Assembly (NCBI RefSeq): GCF_019285515.1
Contig: NZ_CP079095.1
Coordinates: forward strand, 3,504,501 to 3,568,500
Direction: 5' to 3'
From: Methylococcus sp. Mc7
GTDB taxonomy: Bacteria; Pseudomonadota; Gammaproteobacteria; Methylococcales; Methylococcaceae
Length of the DNA: 64,000 bases
The first letter of the stretch is position 1; the number at the start of each line of letters is the position of its first letter. This document shows, in pieces, positions 27,118 to 37,048 of the stretch. Both the position numbers and the translations under genes were made by a program. A model generated the notes under the pieces. The model had not been told where the DNA came from, ran no database searches, and saw nothing but the letters and a program-made list of their open reading frames with translations.

Positions 27118-27417
27118 TCAAGCCGACGGGATGGCCCGCACCTCGAATTGTTCCAGGCGCGCGCCGAAGCGGCGGAGATCGTCGGCGGAAAGTTCCCGCC
27201 CCCGCCATTCCGCCGGCACGGTCAGACTGAGGTGGAGGTAGCGGGCGCCGCGTGCGCACACCTCGGCGGCGAGGTTGACCGGCAGCGTGCCGAGCACCGT
27301 ATCGCCCGGGCTGACTTCAGCCGGGTCGAGATGATCGACCAGGCGGTCGACCCGGATGCCCTCTTGTTCCGCCCACACGCGGGCGCCGGGGTGGCGGGTG
27401 ATGAAGAAGGTGGTCAT
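27118..27417 (-). CDS. csx16: Csx16 (VVA1548 family), predicted ring nuclease
   Basis: A 99-residue protein starting MTTFFITRHPGARVWAEQEG, typical of the small Csx16/VVA1548 family found in type III loci. It continues HLDPAEVSPGDTVLGTLPVN and HLSLTVPAEWRGRELSADDL. Csx16 proteins have been assigned ring-nuclease activity, that is, removal of cyclic tetra-adenylate to switch the alarm off; this is family knowledge, not visible in the sequence. Its ATG directly abuts the Uma2 stop, so the two are co-translated, and csx1 follows downstream. Confidence 0.85.
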   Translation of the reverse strand: MTTFFITRHPGARVWAEQEGIRVDRLVDHLDPAEVSPGDTVLGTLPVNLAAEVCARGARYLHLSLTVPAEWRGRELSADDLRRFGARLEQFEVRAIPSA

Positions 27418-27900
27418 TCAGAAGGGCAGCTCGACGCGATCGGGAAAGTCCGGCACCAGTGCCCTGTGTTCCAGCCGGGCATGATTGTTGTAGAAACGCA
27501 TGCCGCCGTCCTGGTCGCAAATCCAGAATTCACGGGCGCCACGGGCGAAATACGGTTCTTTCTTTTCTTCCATTTCCGCGATGCCATTCGATGGCGACAG
27601 AATTTCCACCACGATTTCGGGGGACTCGGGGTAGGGGTTCGCGTCGTGATAACGGCGGAGGAAGTCGGTGCTGGCCAACGCGACATCCGCGACTCGAACG
27701 CCATCGGACGTCTGAATGCTGCATTCCGTGATCGGCCGGTGGCCGGGGGCCAGTTTGAGCAGCCATTCCGTGATCGCAACCCGAAACTGACCATGGCGGT
27801 TGGAAGCGGGACTCATCACGATATGACCCCAGCGATCGGTTTCGAATTTGAAGGGCAGATTCTCGAATAACGGGTTTTCGCAGATTTCTTGCCAATTCAT
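27418..27900 (-). CDS. Uma2 family (DUF820) PD-(D/E)XK endonuclease-like protein
   Basis: A 160-residue Uma2-fold protein: HGQFRVAITEWLLKLAPGHR, VRVADVALASTDFLRRYHDA, then the core ESPEIVVEILSPSN with the conserved Glu of the nuclease fold, and KEPYFARGAREFWICDQDGG. The Asp of VADVAL and the Glu of VVEIL fit the usual metal ligands. Families of this type are common in cyanobacteria and of unknown role. Here it is directly joined to csx16 on the same strand, which suggests expression with the type III genes. Whether it is a CRISPR effector or a passenger is not known. Confidence 0.82.
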   Translation of the reverse strand: MNWQEICENPLFENLPFKFETDRWGHIVMSPASNRHGQFRVAITEWLLKLAPGHRPITECSIQTSDGVRVADVALASTDFLRRYHDANPYPESPEIVVEILSPSNGIAEMEEKKEPYFARGAREFWICDQDGGMRFYNNHARLEHRALVPDFPDRVELPF

Positions 27901-28112
27901 GGGAGCCTCAGGGAAGGGCGTCGATGTTAAGCGCTTGTACCGGACAAGGGGCGCAGTGCCTTTTTGATATCGTCTTTTTTTAGCCCGAGACGTTCAAGGG
28001 CTGGACCCGCGATGGTTTTCAGCGTGCCCTCGACAGGTTGTCATTATGCGGGTGTGGCGCCATTTTGGCGACAATGTTACGCTGATCGTCGTAATCAACC
28101 GAGGAGGCAACG

Positions 28113-28424
28113 ATGGGAACCACTGGTGCCAAACAAGACCGCATCGGCGCCCGCGTGCCCCATGAGGTCTACGAAACGCTGTGCCGCGCCGCCGAGCTGA
28201 CGGGATCCACGGTCAACCAGTTTCTGGTCCAGGCTGCGCTGAAGGAGGCTCAGGCGGTCATCGAGCGCGAAGAAGTGATCCGCCTGTCCGCCCGCGACTG
28301 GGACTGGCTTCTCGACCTGATGGAGAACCCGCCCGAACCAAACGCCAAGCTGAAGGCAGCCCTGGATCGCTACGAGAAGGCCAAGCTGGACGATGCGGGT
28401 ACTTCCTTTAACTGGAAACCATGA
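28113..28424 (+). CDS. DUF1778 (TacA-like) antitoxin
   Basis: A 103-residue protein with a ribbon-helix-helix start (DRIGARVPHEVYETLCRAAE, GSTVNQFLVQAALKEAQAVI) and a variable tail that would wrap around the toxin (LMENPPEPNAKLKAALDRYE). A strong GAGGAGG ribosome site lies 6 bases before the ATG. It overlaps the acetyltransferase toxin gene by 32 bases, as in TacAT systems. The pair is on the strand opposite to the flanking cas genes. Confidence 0.9.
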   Translation: MGTTGAKQDRIGARVPHEVYETLCRAAELTGSTVNQFLVQAALKEAQAVIEREEVIRLSARDWDWLLDLMENPPEPNAKLKAALDRYEKAKLDDAGTSFNWKP

Positions 28425-28878
28425 CCGGCAGAGTTTCGACTGCGGCCGCCAGGAGCTGAACGACTGGCTGCGGCAAGTCGCGCGCCAACATCAGGACAAA
28501 GGGCTATCGAGAACCTTCGTCGCCATCCGCGAAGAGGAGCCGGAGCGCATTTGCGGTTACTACGCGCTGACCTTGGCGGAATTGGAAAGCCTGCACCTGC
28601 CCGCGACTTGGCGCAAGAAGCTGCCGCGCCGCGTTCCCGGCGTGCGCCTGGGGCGGCTAGCCGTCGATCAGCGCCATCAGGGCAAGAAGCTCGGCGAGCT
28701 GCTGCTGGTCGATGCGCTGGGCCGGGCGGAGCGAATCTACACGGAAGCCGGCGGCATCGGTCTCTTCGTCGACGCCATCGACGAGCGAGCGGCCGCCTAC
28801 TACCTGCGCTTCGGCTTCCGGGCGATTCCTGACAACCCGCTCCTGCTGTTCTTTCCGGCCAGCGTGGCGGTCCGCTGA
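28393..28878 (+). CDS. GNAT-family acetyltransferase toxin (TacT-like)
   Basis: A 161-residue acetyltransferase of the kind that acetylates aminoacyl-tRNA and blocks translation. Family features are SFDCGRQELNDWLRQVARQH at the N-terminus, RICGYYALTLAELESLHLP, the acetyl-CoA loop VRLGRLAVDQRHQGKKLGEL and the terminal AAAYYLRFGFRAIPDNPLLL. Catalytic Tyr is in YYLRFGF. The gene starts inside the antitoxin gene and the pair lies between cmr6 and the Uma2/csx16 genes. Confidence 0.92.
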   Translation: MRVLPLTGNHDRQSFDCGRQELNDWLRQVARQHQDKGLSRTFVAIREEEPERICGYYALTLAELESLHLPATWRKKLPRRVPGVRLGRLAVDQRHQGKKLGELLLVDALGRAERIYTEAGGIGLFVDAIDERAAAYYLRFGFRAIPDNPLLLFFPASVAVR

Positions 28879-28978
28879 CGAAGAGACGGCAAGGTGAGCT
28901 TTAATTAGGCCGAAACCGGCCTCCCCCGATAATGCCCGATTCCGTCCAAAGGCGGGTACCGGGTGATGAACAAGGCGG

Positions 28979-30361
28979 TCACCCCGATCCTCGCAAGGCC
29001 GAGAGTTTGAGTTGCTTGCGCAAATCCTTGGTATCGAGGGCCATCAGCCTACCGGCATAGGCTTCCAGCATATTCGCCAGGGCGATCCTTTCTTCGGCCG
29101 TCCATTCGGTATTATCCAGCGCATTCAGTGCCAGTTTCTTGATGCTTCCGCCCCAAAATTGATCCGAAACGGGGAGTTTACGGCCAGCCGCCAGACGCTT
29201 TTCGATCTCGGCCCGCAGCGCCTCCACCTGCCGCAGGTTAGGGGACATGGTATCGAGGGTGGCTTGGCGCTGCGCTTCGGACGTGCGCTCCGCCCGCGCT
29301 TTCGCGGCTTTGGCTTCCGCTTCTTGGTCGCGCCGCATGGCCCCATACCCCACGGCAGTCTTGGCGCCGAAGCCGAGCCATTGAAACGCGTGCTCGAACG
29401 CGGCTTCGATCAGTTTTTGCCATTGGCCATCGGTGGCAAGCTCCGGGGCGAGGCGCTTGAGATGCGCGAGGTCGCACTGCACATGGAAGGTGAACCCGGA
29501 GCCGGGCGGCACGGTGAGGAAGCTGATAGGGGTGGGCTGGCCGGAGTCGTGGGGGGATTGGCCGTCCTGGTAATAATGCTTCTGGTGCGGGGTCATGATT
29601 TCGACCATCAGGCTGTCGCCCTTGATTTGGGGGATGACGTCCCAGAAGGTCAGGGCACCGCGCAGATGCTCGGTGTCGCCGTTTTTCGATTCCAACCCGA
29701 AAAGGATGTCGACGACGGACAGGCCCTCCCCCTCTGCCAAGTCCCTCTCCCTCTGGGAGAGGGATTTAGGGTGAGGGTGCTCTTCGTCCCAGCCGTGCGT
29801 TTCTCCCCATTCGCCCGAAGCCAATTCCCGCGCCGCCTGGCGCAACACGCCCTTGACGCCGCTGCCGGGGAGATAGGGCAGGCCGTAAGGATTGAGGAAG
29901 GCGAAACCGTTTTCCAGCGGGTGCTCGTTGCCCAGGCCGGTGGTGAAGGAGGCGATGGCGAGGGCTTCGAGGCGGAGCAGGGCATCGTCGCCGATTTGTG
30001 CCGTGGCGGCTGTCTGACGAGACAGCAGGGCTTCCATCATCGGATTCCAGTGTTTGAAGCCGGGGTCCGCTTTTGGCCTTCTGGCCCGAGGCTTGTCCTC
30101 GTCAAATGGCGGCGTCTTGCAGGCCGCAATGGTGCAGGCAAATTGGGCGTTGGTAACGTCGTCCCAACCATCCTGCACGAGTTGTCCCTGTCTTCGCTTC
30201 ATCTTCGGCACGCGGTCCTCCGTCCGCCAATCGACCTTACCCGTTTCCCGATTCTCACCCCAAGCGGCGAAGTACAACAGAAAACGGTGTCCGGGCGGCG
30301 CTGAAAGATAAAATTCCGGATCTTTCCCTTGCAGATACTTGGGTACGGCGGCGATGCTCAT
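28979..30361 (-). CDS. cmr6: Cmr6, type III-B RAMP subunit
   Basis: A 460-residue RAMP protein that caps the head end of the Cmr backbone. The region GNEHPLENGFAFLNPYGLPY followed by LPGSGVKGVLRQAARELASG is the Cmr6 hallmark, and the glycine-rich loop AFQWLGFGAKTAVGYGAM is near residue 350. The C-terminal ~110 residues are an extra charged helical region (EAEAKAAKARAERTSEAQRQ). A short palindromic repeat is inserted in frame (29741-29777), coding KSLSQRERDLAEGEG. It is the last cmr gene in transcription order, separated from cmr5 by an opposite-strand RHH-PIN pair. Confidence 0.9.
   Translation of the reverse strand: MSIAAVPKYLQGKDPEFYLSAPPGHRFLLYFAAWGENRETGKVDWRTEDRVPKMKRRQGQLVQDGWDDVTNAQFACTIAACKTPPFDEDKPRARRPKADPGFKHWNPMMEALLSRQTAATAQIGDDALLRLEALAIASFTTGLGNEHPLENGFAFLNPYGLPYLPGSGVKGVLRQAARELASGEWGETHGWDEEHPHPKSLSQRERDLAEGEGLSVVDILFGLESKNGDTEHLRGALTFWDVIPQIKGDSLMVEIMTPHQKHYYQDGQSPHDSGQPTPISFLTVPPGSGFTFHVQCDLAHLKRLAPELATDGQWQKLIEAAFEHAFQWLGFGAKTAVGYGAMRRDQEAEAKAAKARAERTSEAQRQATLDTMSPNLRQVEALRAEIEKRLAAGRKLPVSDQFWGGSIKKLALNALDNTEWTAEERIALANMLEAYAGRLMALDTKDLRKQLKLSALRGSG
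29741..29777. repeat. In-frame short palindromic repeat in cmr6
   Basis: The palindrome is centred on CCCTCTCCCTCTGGGAGAGG and is followed by TTTAGGGTGAGGG. It is one of a family of related insertions in four cmr genes. Confidence 0.7.
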
Positions 30362-30412
30362 GGCGTTATCCTTTTGTGATACGCTGTCTCACATTGTTTG
30401 GGAGATTCCAGC

Positions 30413-30628
30413 ATGTCCACGCTCACCATTCGGCTCGACGACCAGCTTGACCAGCAATTGAACCGGCTTGCGGCGCAAATGCACCGTACCAAGAGCGACC
30501 TGGTGCGCGAGATGCTCCGCCGCGAGGCGGCGCTGGAAGAATTGCGGCAGACGCGGGCGTTGTTGAAGCCGTACGCGGATCGCGCCGGATACCTGACGGA
30601 TGAGGATTTCTTCCGCGACTTCTCGTGA
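30413..30628 (+). CDS. Ribbon-helix-helix antitoxin of a PIN module
   Basis: A 71-residue protein starting STLTIRLDDQLDQQLNRLAA, a typical ribbon-helix-helix DNA-binding strand and helices, with a C-terminal tail (LKPYADRAGYLTDEDFFRDF) that probably neutralises the toxin. GGGAG precedes the ATG at 30413. The stop overlaps the PIN toxin start in GTGA. It faces away from cmr6, with only 51 bases between the two starts, so the shared interval must hold two divergent start regions. Confidence 0.85.
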   Translation: MSTLTIRLDDQLDQQLNRLAAQMHRTKSDLVREMLRREAALEELRQTRALLKPYADRAGYLTDEDFFRDFS

Positions 30629-31032
30629 AGATATTTGTCGACACCAACGTCTGGTTGAGCGGCCGGTTCCGGCCTGGGTTGTGCGCGGAGCTGCTGGAGG
30701 CGTTGGTGGGGCTGGACGCGACAATCCTGCTCGACGAGCGGGTGCTCGGCGAGTTCAAGCGGATTGCCCGCGACAAGCTGAAGGTGAACGACGTTGACCT
30801 GGCGCGCGCGGAGCTGTTCTTCCGCGACTACACGGTGGTCGTGCCGGCTGCCGATGATGCCGCGGAAGGGATTCCCGACCCGGACGATGCCTGGATCATT
30901 GCCGCTGCCCTGTCCGCCGGCGCCGATCTGTTCGTGACCGGCGACAAGGAACTCCTGGCCTTGGGCGTCGTTGGAGGCATGCCCGTCATCGATCCGCGCA
31001 CGGCCTATATGCGTCTGCGCTGGCTGGGCTGA
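30625..31032 (+). CDS. PIN-domain toxin
   Basis: A 135-residue PIN-domain ribonuclease. The acidic residues of the active site are seen: Asp6 in KIFVDTNVWLSG, Glu in LDERVLGEFKRIA, Asp in GIPDPDDAWIIAAALSAGAD and the final FVTGDKELLAL. It starts with GTG overlapping the antitoxin stop. The pair is inserted between cmr5 and cmr6 on the opposite strand, ending only 5 bases before the cmr5 stop. Confidence 0.9.
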   Translation: MKIFVDTNVWLSGRFRPGLCAELLEALVGLDATILLDERVLGEFKRIARDKLKVNDVDLARAELFFRDYTVVVPAADDAAEGIPDPDDAWIIAAALSAGADLFVTGDKELLALGVVGGMPVIDPRTAYMRLRWLG

Positions 31033-31037
31033 CCCCC

Positions 31038-32368
<1,331 letters not shown>

Positions 32369-32384
32369 TCAATCGTCCCTATAG

Positions 32385-32684
<300 letters not shown>

Positions 32685-32693
32685 CGTCACCTG

Positions 32694-33941
32694 TCACCTC
32701 CACGCCGCCAGGGCGAGCCGGTTGAAGCCCTCGGCGCGACGGGTGGCATCTTCGCATGGCTCGTTCCACAGCCCGCGTTCGGCAAGCTTGCGCAGCGCTT
32801 CCGGCGTGGCCTCCAGTTCATCGAGCCACCAGACGCTGCCGGTGGGGACGGCGCGCTGGGCGCTCTTGGGTTGCCATTTGGCCAGATCCCAGCCGGAAAC
32901 CACCTCGGCGCGCGGCACGGCGGCGCAGACCAGACGGCCCTTGACGCCGTGCAGGTCGAAGCGGAATTCGCCCTCGGCCGTTTTCGTGACGCCGGTGGGC
33001 AGCCAGCCGGCACTCACCCCCGGCCCCGAAGGGCGAGGGGAGCCGAAAATGCCGGGAGTGGCCAACACCAGGCGGCAGCGGCGGGCGGCGATGGCGTCGA
33101 AATCGGCTTGCGGCATGCACGGGTCGACGGCGTGAATCGCGGCCGCCCGGCCATCGCCGCCCAGCCGCAGTGTGCCGTGAGTGGGCGGTTCAGCGCCGGT
33201 CACGCCGGTCAGAAAACCGACGCCATGCCCGAAGGCCACCGCCTGCACCGAAAACAGCCGGCCATCGGCGGCGCGGCGCTTGTCGGCAACCAGCCCCACA
33301 CCCACGCGCGGGTCGATCCGCCAGAGCGCGCTGGATTTCACCAGGTCGTCCGGTGTCGGCGTTTCGCCCGCAAGATAGCGTTTCCAGCCGGATTCGGTCA
33401 GCCAGTAGCCCGACGCAGGTTTGCTCCGTTCGGTTTCGGCCAGCACCGGCAGCAGCGGCAACGGGGCGGAACTCGATATCCCCTCTCCCTGTGGGACAAA
33501 TCCGCCGGGAGCGGATTTGGTCGGGCGAAGCCCGCCCGAAGGGTTCCGGGCAGGATAGCCCGGAAACATTGGGGAAGGGGTGAGGGCGCGAATGCTTGGT
33601 GTGCCGTCCGAGCTTTCGCTTACCACCAGGTCCGCCGGTATCGGGAACAAGGCCTCCACGCCGCCGCCGCCATGGCGGCGGGCCAGTTGGAAGGTCGTCA
33701 CGATGAACGCGCCGGGTTTTGCCGGGGTACCCAGCGCCGGATGGTCGATCTCGCCGCGCGCGAAAGCCGCCAAATCCACCCCCTCATCCGCCAGCATCCG
33801 CGATCGCAGCGCCCCCGCCGTGACGGAAGGCCAGGGCGGAATCAAGGATTCGCCGAAGCTGCCGGGGTCGCCGAACAGCTTGTTGCCGCGCAGGAACAGC
33901 ACGTCCAGGGGTTCGAGAAAACGGTATTCGACGGCGCTCAT
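32694..33941 (-). CDS. cmr3: Cmr3, type III-B RAMP subunit
   Basis: A 415-residue RAMP that holds the 5' tag of the crRNA beside Cas10. The N-terminus EYRFLEPLDVLFLRGNKLFG and PPWPSVTAGALRSRML are characteristic, as is VQAVAFGHGVGFLTGVTG. Two repeat-derived segments interrupt it: residues coded by 33480-33588 (SPMFPGYPARNPSGGLRPTK and on) and by 33013-33040. The start overlaps the cas10 stop in an ATGA. Confidence 0.9.
   Translation of the reverse strand: MSAVEYRFLEPLDVLFLRGNKLFGDPGSFGESLIPPWPSVTAGALRSRMLADEGVDLAAFARGEIDHPALGTPAKPGAFIVTTFQLARRHGGGGVEALFPIPADLVVSESSDGTPSIRALTPSPMFPGYPARNPSGGLRPTKSAPGGFVPQGEGISSSAPLPLLPVLAETERSKPASGYWLTESGWKRYLAGETPTPDDLVKSSALWRIDPRVGVGLVADKRRAADGRLFSVQAVAFGHGVGFLTGVTGAEPPTHGTLRLGGDGRAAAIHAVDPCMPQADFDAIAARRCRLVLATPGIFGSPRPSGPGVSAGWLPTGVTKTAEGEFRFDLHGVKGRLVCAAVPRAEVVSGWDLAKWQPKSAQRAVPTGSVWWLDELEATPEALRKLAERGLWNEPCEDATRRAEGFNRLALAAWR
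33013..33040. repeat. In-frame palindromic repeat in cmr3 (first)
   Basis: CTCACCCCCGGCCCC followed by GAAGGGCGAGGGG, the same family as those in cmr6, cas10 and cmr1. Confidence 0.6.
33480..33588. repeat. In-frame palindromic repeat in cmr3 (second, composite)
   Basis: Begins CCCCTCTCCCTGTGGGA and ends GGGGAAGGGGTGAGGG, with a nested palindrome AATCCGCC/GGATTT and GCCCGCCC-type arms between. About 36 codons are added to the gene without breaking the frame. Confidence 0.6.
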
Positions 33942-36900
33942 GCTTCGCCTCCGGCGCGGGTTTCACGGGCCAGGAATTCGGCCACGGTGAGGAAGTCTTT
34001 CAGCCATTTCAGGCCGTCCTTGGGTTGTGCCGAGGCGAGTTTGGCGAGGCGTACCGCCAAATGCGGAGCCTGTGCCTTGGCGTCGCTATCGGCCTGCCGC
34101 GCAAGCTGAAACGCCAGCAAGGATTCCAGCATCTCGGGTTTGCCTTTCGGATCGGGCGGGTCCGTCAGCCATTCCAGGCTGTTGTAGACCGCCCGGCGCG
34201 AAGTGCCTTCATCGGCGAGGAAGTCGCGCAGATCGCCGAGCAATTTCACCGGCTCGCCCCATTTCTCGGTGAGATACAAGGCCCCGCCGGAGCGCTTGAT
34301 GACGGTAATGGAAAAGGCGTCACGGCCGCCTTCAGTCTTGGCGCGTCGTTCCGTTGCCCGGAGTTCCCGCAACACTGCCCCGAGTGGGGCCTGATGGTGG
34401 GCGATGACCGCGCCGCAGGACGCTGTGGCGGTATGGCCCATCATGCGCAGGAGCGACTTGATGCGCTGGTTTTTCCCTTCGCCGACGGACAGCGCCGCAA
34501 AGCCTTTCTGTAGCGTCAAGCCGTGGTGCTTTCCGCCCTCGTGTTCGGGATCGACGCCCGAATAGGCATGGCGCAGCCTTTGCATGGTCGAAAGCAAATC
34601 GGCCACCGGCAGCATGGCCAGCACGTCGTCGCCGCCCGCATAGATCACCCGCCCCAAGTGCTCGTCCTCGACCACATGGCGTACCACGGTTTGCGAAAAA
34701 TCGTTGAGCGCGCCGGAAATGGCCAGATGCCGGTTGGGCGAGATCGGGCGCTTCTGCGCGCCGTACTTCCGAATCAAATCCTGCCGCGCCGCGTGCTCGT
34801 CGAATCCTTTCTGTACCTGTGGATGGAAGCTGTCCCGGTAGGCGATGGCGGTGCCGGTTTTCTCATCGCCCGAGAGAATGGCCCCCATGCGGTCGCCGTC
34901 CATCATCAGCAGGGCGTAATAGGTTTCCAGCCGGATTTCCTCCGTATTCTCCCCTCTCCCTTTGGGAGAGGGGCCGGGGGTGAGGGCCAGCGTCCGGCGC
35001 ACCAGACGTCTGATTTCCGCCGCTTCTGTTTCCGTGATGTCGTCGTCGCTCTCGAGGTCGAGCAGACCGGGAATGCGCTTGGCATCATCCAGCGCCTGGT
35101 TGCCGTGATGGCGCAGCATGAGGCGTCGCGGCAGCGCCACCGTGTCGCTGCGATACTTCTTGAGGGCAAAGGCAAGTCCTTCAGCCGTATGTCCGCCTCC
35201 TTCCAGCCATTGATCGAGTTGATGCGCCAGCGCCATCGTATGGGTGGACACCACGAAACGGCCTATATCTTTTTTGCGGGTGGCGTTTTCGACCTCCTCC
35301 GCAAAAATCGTCGGCCACAGGCGCTTGATCGCGGGCAGCGCGCCGAGGTGCTCGCCTTTCTTGGCCCAGGAGGGTTTGCTGGCGGCGACTTTGGCCCAAA
35401 GCGTGTCGGACTGCTGGCGATACGATTTATTCAGTTGGTCCGGATCCGTGGTCAGCCACTCCGTCTCGCCAGTCAGCGCGCAACGCCACCCCTTTTGTTC
35501 GGTTTGGTCGAAGGTGCGCGCGGCCTTGGCCGCCGCCATGACCCGCTCGGCCAGGTCGTACACCGCCGGGTAGAGCACGCCGGGGTTGGGGGCGAAGAAG
35601 GTCGTGCCGTCACCCCAGTCGATCTCTTTACTCAGCGCTTGCCAGGCCGGCGTGGCGAGAAAGCCGTAACTGCCCTCACCCCCGGCCCCTCTCCCGCCTG
35701 CGGGCGAGGGGTGGAAGAACGGCGCCATGGCGGCGGTCAGCGCCGTGGTATCGAGATCGGTCTGATTTTCCGCATTGCGCGGCCGGATGAGCGAGAACGG
35801 TACCGCTGCCCAATGCACTTCCGGGAAATCTTGTAGTTGGTCGCGCATCTGCCGGTAGGCATGGACGGATTCGTCGCGGGGCGCATTCTTTTCCTTGAAG
35901 CCGGCTTCTTCGAGCAGCCGATCCACCACCGTTTGTCCCAACGTGAGCAACCAGCCGCGCACGGCCAGCGTGACCTGCTCGGCGATGGTTCGCGCCTGGC
36001 TGGCCGGCACCACGGCCACGAAACGGTTGGGCAGCGCCGCCGAAAACAGCGGGTTCGCATCCGTCGCGCCGCGCATCCAGTCGCAGTTCTGGAATAACTC
36101 GTCTGGCAACTCCATTGGGTCGCGCAGCCATAGATCCACCTGGGGAATGCCGCGCAGGCGTGGGAACAGAATGGCGTCCGGCCCGAGTTGCTCGCACACC
36201 GGGCGCATCGCCTCCCAAGCCAGGCGCGAGAGCAGATGCGAGCCGGCCCACAGGTCGGAGGTGGTGCGGGCGGCGGCGATGAACCCCTGCACCGGGCCGA
36301 TGGACAGCGCCAGCAGCGCGGCGCCGCCTTCGGGGTCGGCGGCAAAGGCGCCGGCGAAAGCCGAGGTCAGGTCGAGATGGTCCCAGATGGAATGATCGGG
36401 AAGGCGCGTGTCGGCGGGCAGCAAGCCCCATAACGCGCCCAGCTTGCCATTGTCCTCGGTATCCGCTCCGCTCACGGACAAATCCGGGCCGAAGCGCCAG
36501 TAGGCGAGCAGCGTCTTGCGCAGATCGTGCGTTTCACCCTCTTTGGCGCCGAGTTTCACCAGCAGGCTGGAGAAATGCTCGAAGCTGCGCTGCTTGATGT
36601 CGTCGAAATCCGTGTCGGCCAGGCCGCCGGGCAACTCGTATTGCTCGCCGGTCAGCGGATGGATGAGCACCGGCTTTTTCGTCCAGCGGACCTGAGCCCA
36701 TGGTGCAACGGCCAGGGTCTTTTCCTCGCCCTTCTTCGTGGTGACGGTGATTTCTTGCATCGGCCATTGCGGACGGTCGGCGGCGGCGGCCCACCAATCG
36801 GCGCGCTGGACATGGCGGTAAATCTCGAGCGGCAGACCCTTCTTGAAGATCACCGTGGAAAGCGCGTCGGCGTTGTCCGGGTCGAGGGTCTCGGCACCGA

Positions 36901-37045
36901 TTTCGGACAAGCCCAGCAGCCGGGTCAGCGCGCGGGAGGTACCGCCCTCGTGCCCCGCCGGGTCGCGCAGCAACACCAGGGCTTTTTCCGCCGGGTCGTG
37001 GATGCGGGCGGCGAGCTTGGTTTGCCAGAGGATGTCGTTACTCAT
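33938..37045 (-). CDS. cmr2: Cas10 (Cmr2), type III-B large subunit
   Basis: A 1035-residue Cas10. The N-terminal part has an HD-like site (LAARIHDPAEKALVLLRD, His14-Asp15). The palm cyclase domain has RVIYAGGDDVLAMLPVADLL with GGDD at residues 804-807, so it should convert ATP to cyclic oligoadenylate when target RNA binds. Zinc-finger-like Cys residues around GWRCALTGETEWL are few. Two palindromic repeats are inserted in frame (35672-35712 and 34950-34987), coding HPSPAGGRGAGGEG and LTPGPSPKGRGE. It starts 3 bases after the cmr1 stop. Confidence 0.96.
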   Translation of the reverse strand: MSNDILWQTKLAARIHDPAEKALVLLRDPAGHEGGTSRALTRLLGLSEIGAETLDPDNADALSTVIFKKGLPLEIYRHVQRADWWAAAADRPQWPMQEITVTTKKGEEKTLAVAPWAQVRWTKKPVLIHPLTGEQYELPGGLADTDFDDIKQRSFEHFSSLLVKLGAKEGETHDLRKTLLAYWRFGPDLSVSGADTEDNGKLGALWGLLPADTRLPDHSIWDHLDLTSAFAGAFAADPEGGAALLALSIGPVQGFIAAARTTSDLWAGSHLLSRLAWEAMRPVCEQLGPDAILFPRLRGIPQVDLWLRDPMELPDELFQNCDWMRGATDANPLFSAALPNRFVAVVPASQARTIAEQVTLAVRGWLLTLGQTVVDRLLEEAGFKEKNAPRDESVHAYRQMRDQLQDFPEVHWAAVPFSLIRPRNAENQTDLDTTALTAAMAPFFHPSPAGGRGAGGEGSYGFLATPAWQALSKEIDWGDGTTFFAPNPGVLYPAVYDLAERVMAAAKAARTFDQTEQKGWRCALTGETEWLTTDPDQLNKSYRQQSDTLWAKVAASKPSWAKKGEHLGALPAIKRLWPTIFAEEVENATRKKDIGRFVVSTHTMALAHQLDQWLEGGGHTAEGLAFALKKYRSDTVALPRRLMLRHHGNQALDDAKRIPGLLDLESDDDITETEAAEIRRLVRRTLALTPGPSPKGRGENTEEIRLETYYALLMMDGDRMGAILSGDEKTGTAIAYRDSFHPQVQKGFDEHAARQDLIRKYGAQKRPISPNRHLAISGALNDFSQTVVRHVVEDEHLGRVIYAGGDDVLAMLPVADLLSTMQRLRHAYSGVDPEHEGGKHHGLTLQKGFAALSVGEGKNQRIKSLLRMMGHTATASCGAVIAHHQAPLGAVLRELRATERRAKTEGGRDAFSITVIKRSGGALYLTEKWGEPVKLLGDLRDFLADEGTSRRAVYNSLEWLTDPPDPKGKPEMLESLLAFQLARQADSDAKAQAPHLAVRLAKLASAQPKDGLKWLKDFLTVAEFLARETRAGGEA
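34950..34987. repeat. In-frame palindromic repeat in cas10/cmr2 (first)
   Basis: CCCCTCTCCCTTTGGGAGAG followed by GGGCCGGGGGTGAGGG; codes TPGPSPKGRG on the gene strand. Confidence 0.7.
35672..35712. repeat. In-frame palindromic repeat in cas10/cmr2 (second)
   Basis: CCCTCACCCCCGGCCCCTCT followed by CCCGCCTGCGGGCGAGGGG; same family, opposite orientation to the first one in this gene. Confidence 0.7.
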
Positions 37046-37048
37046 GGC

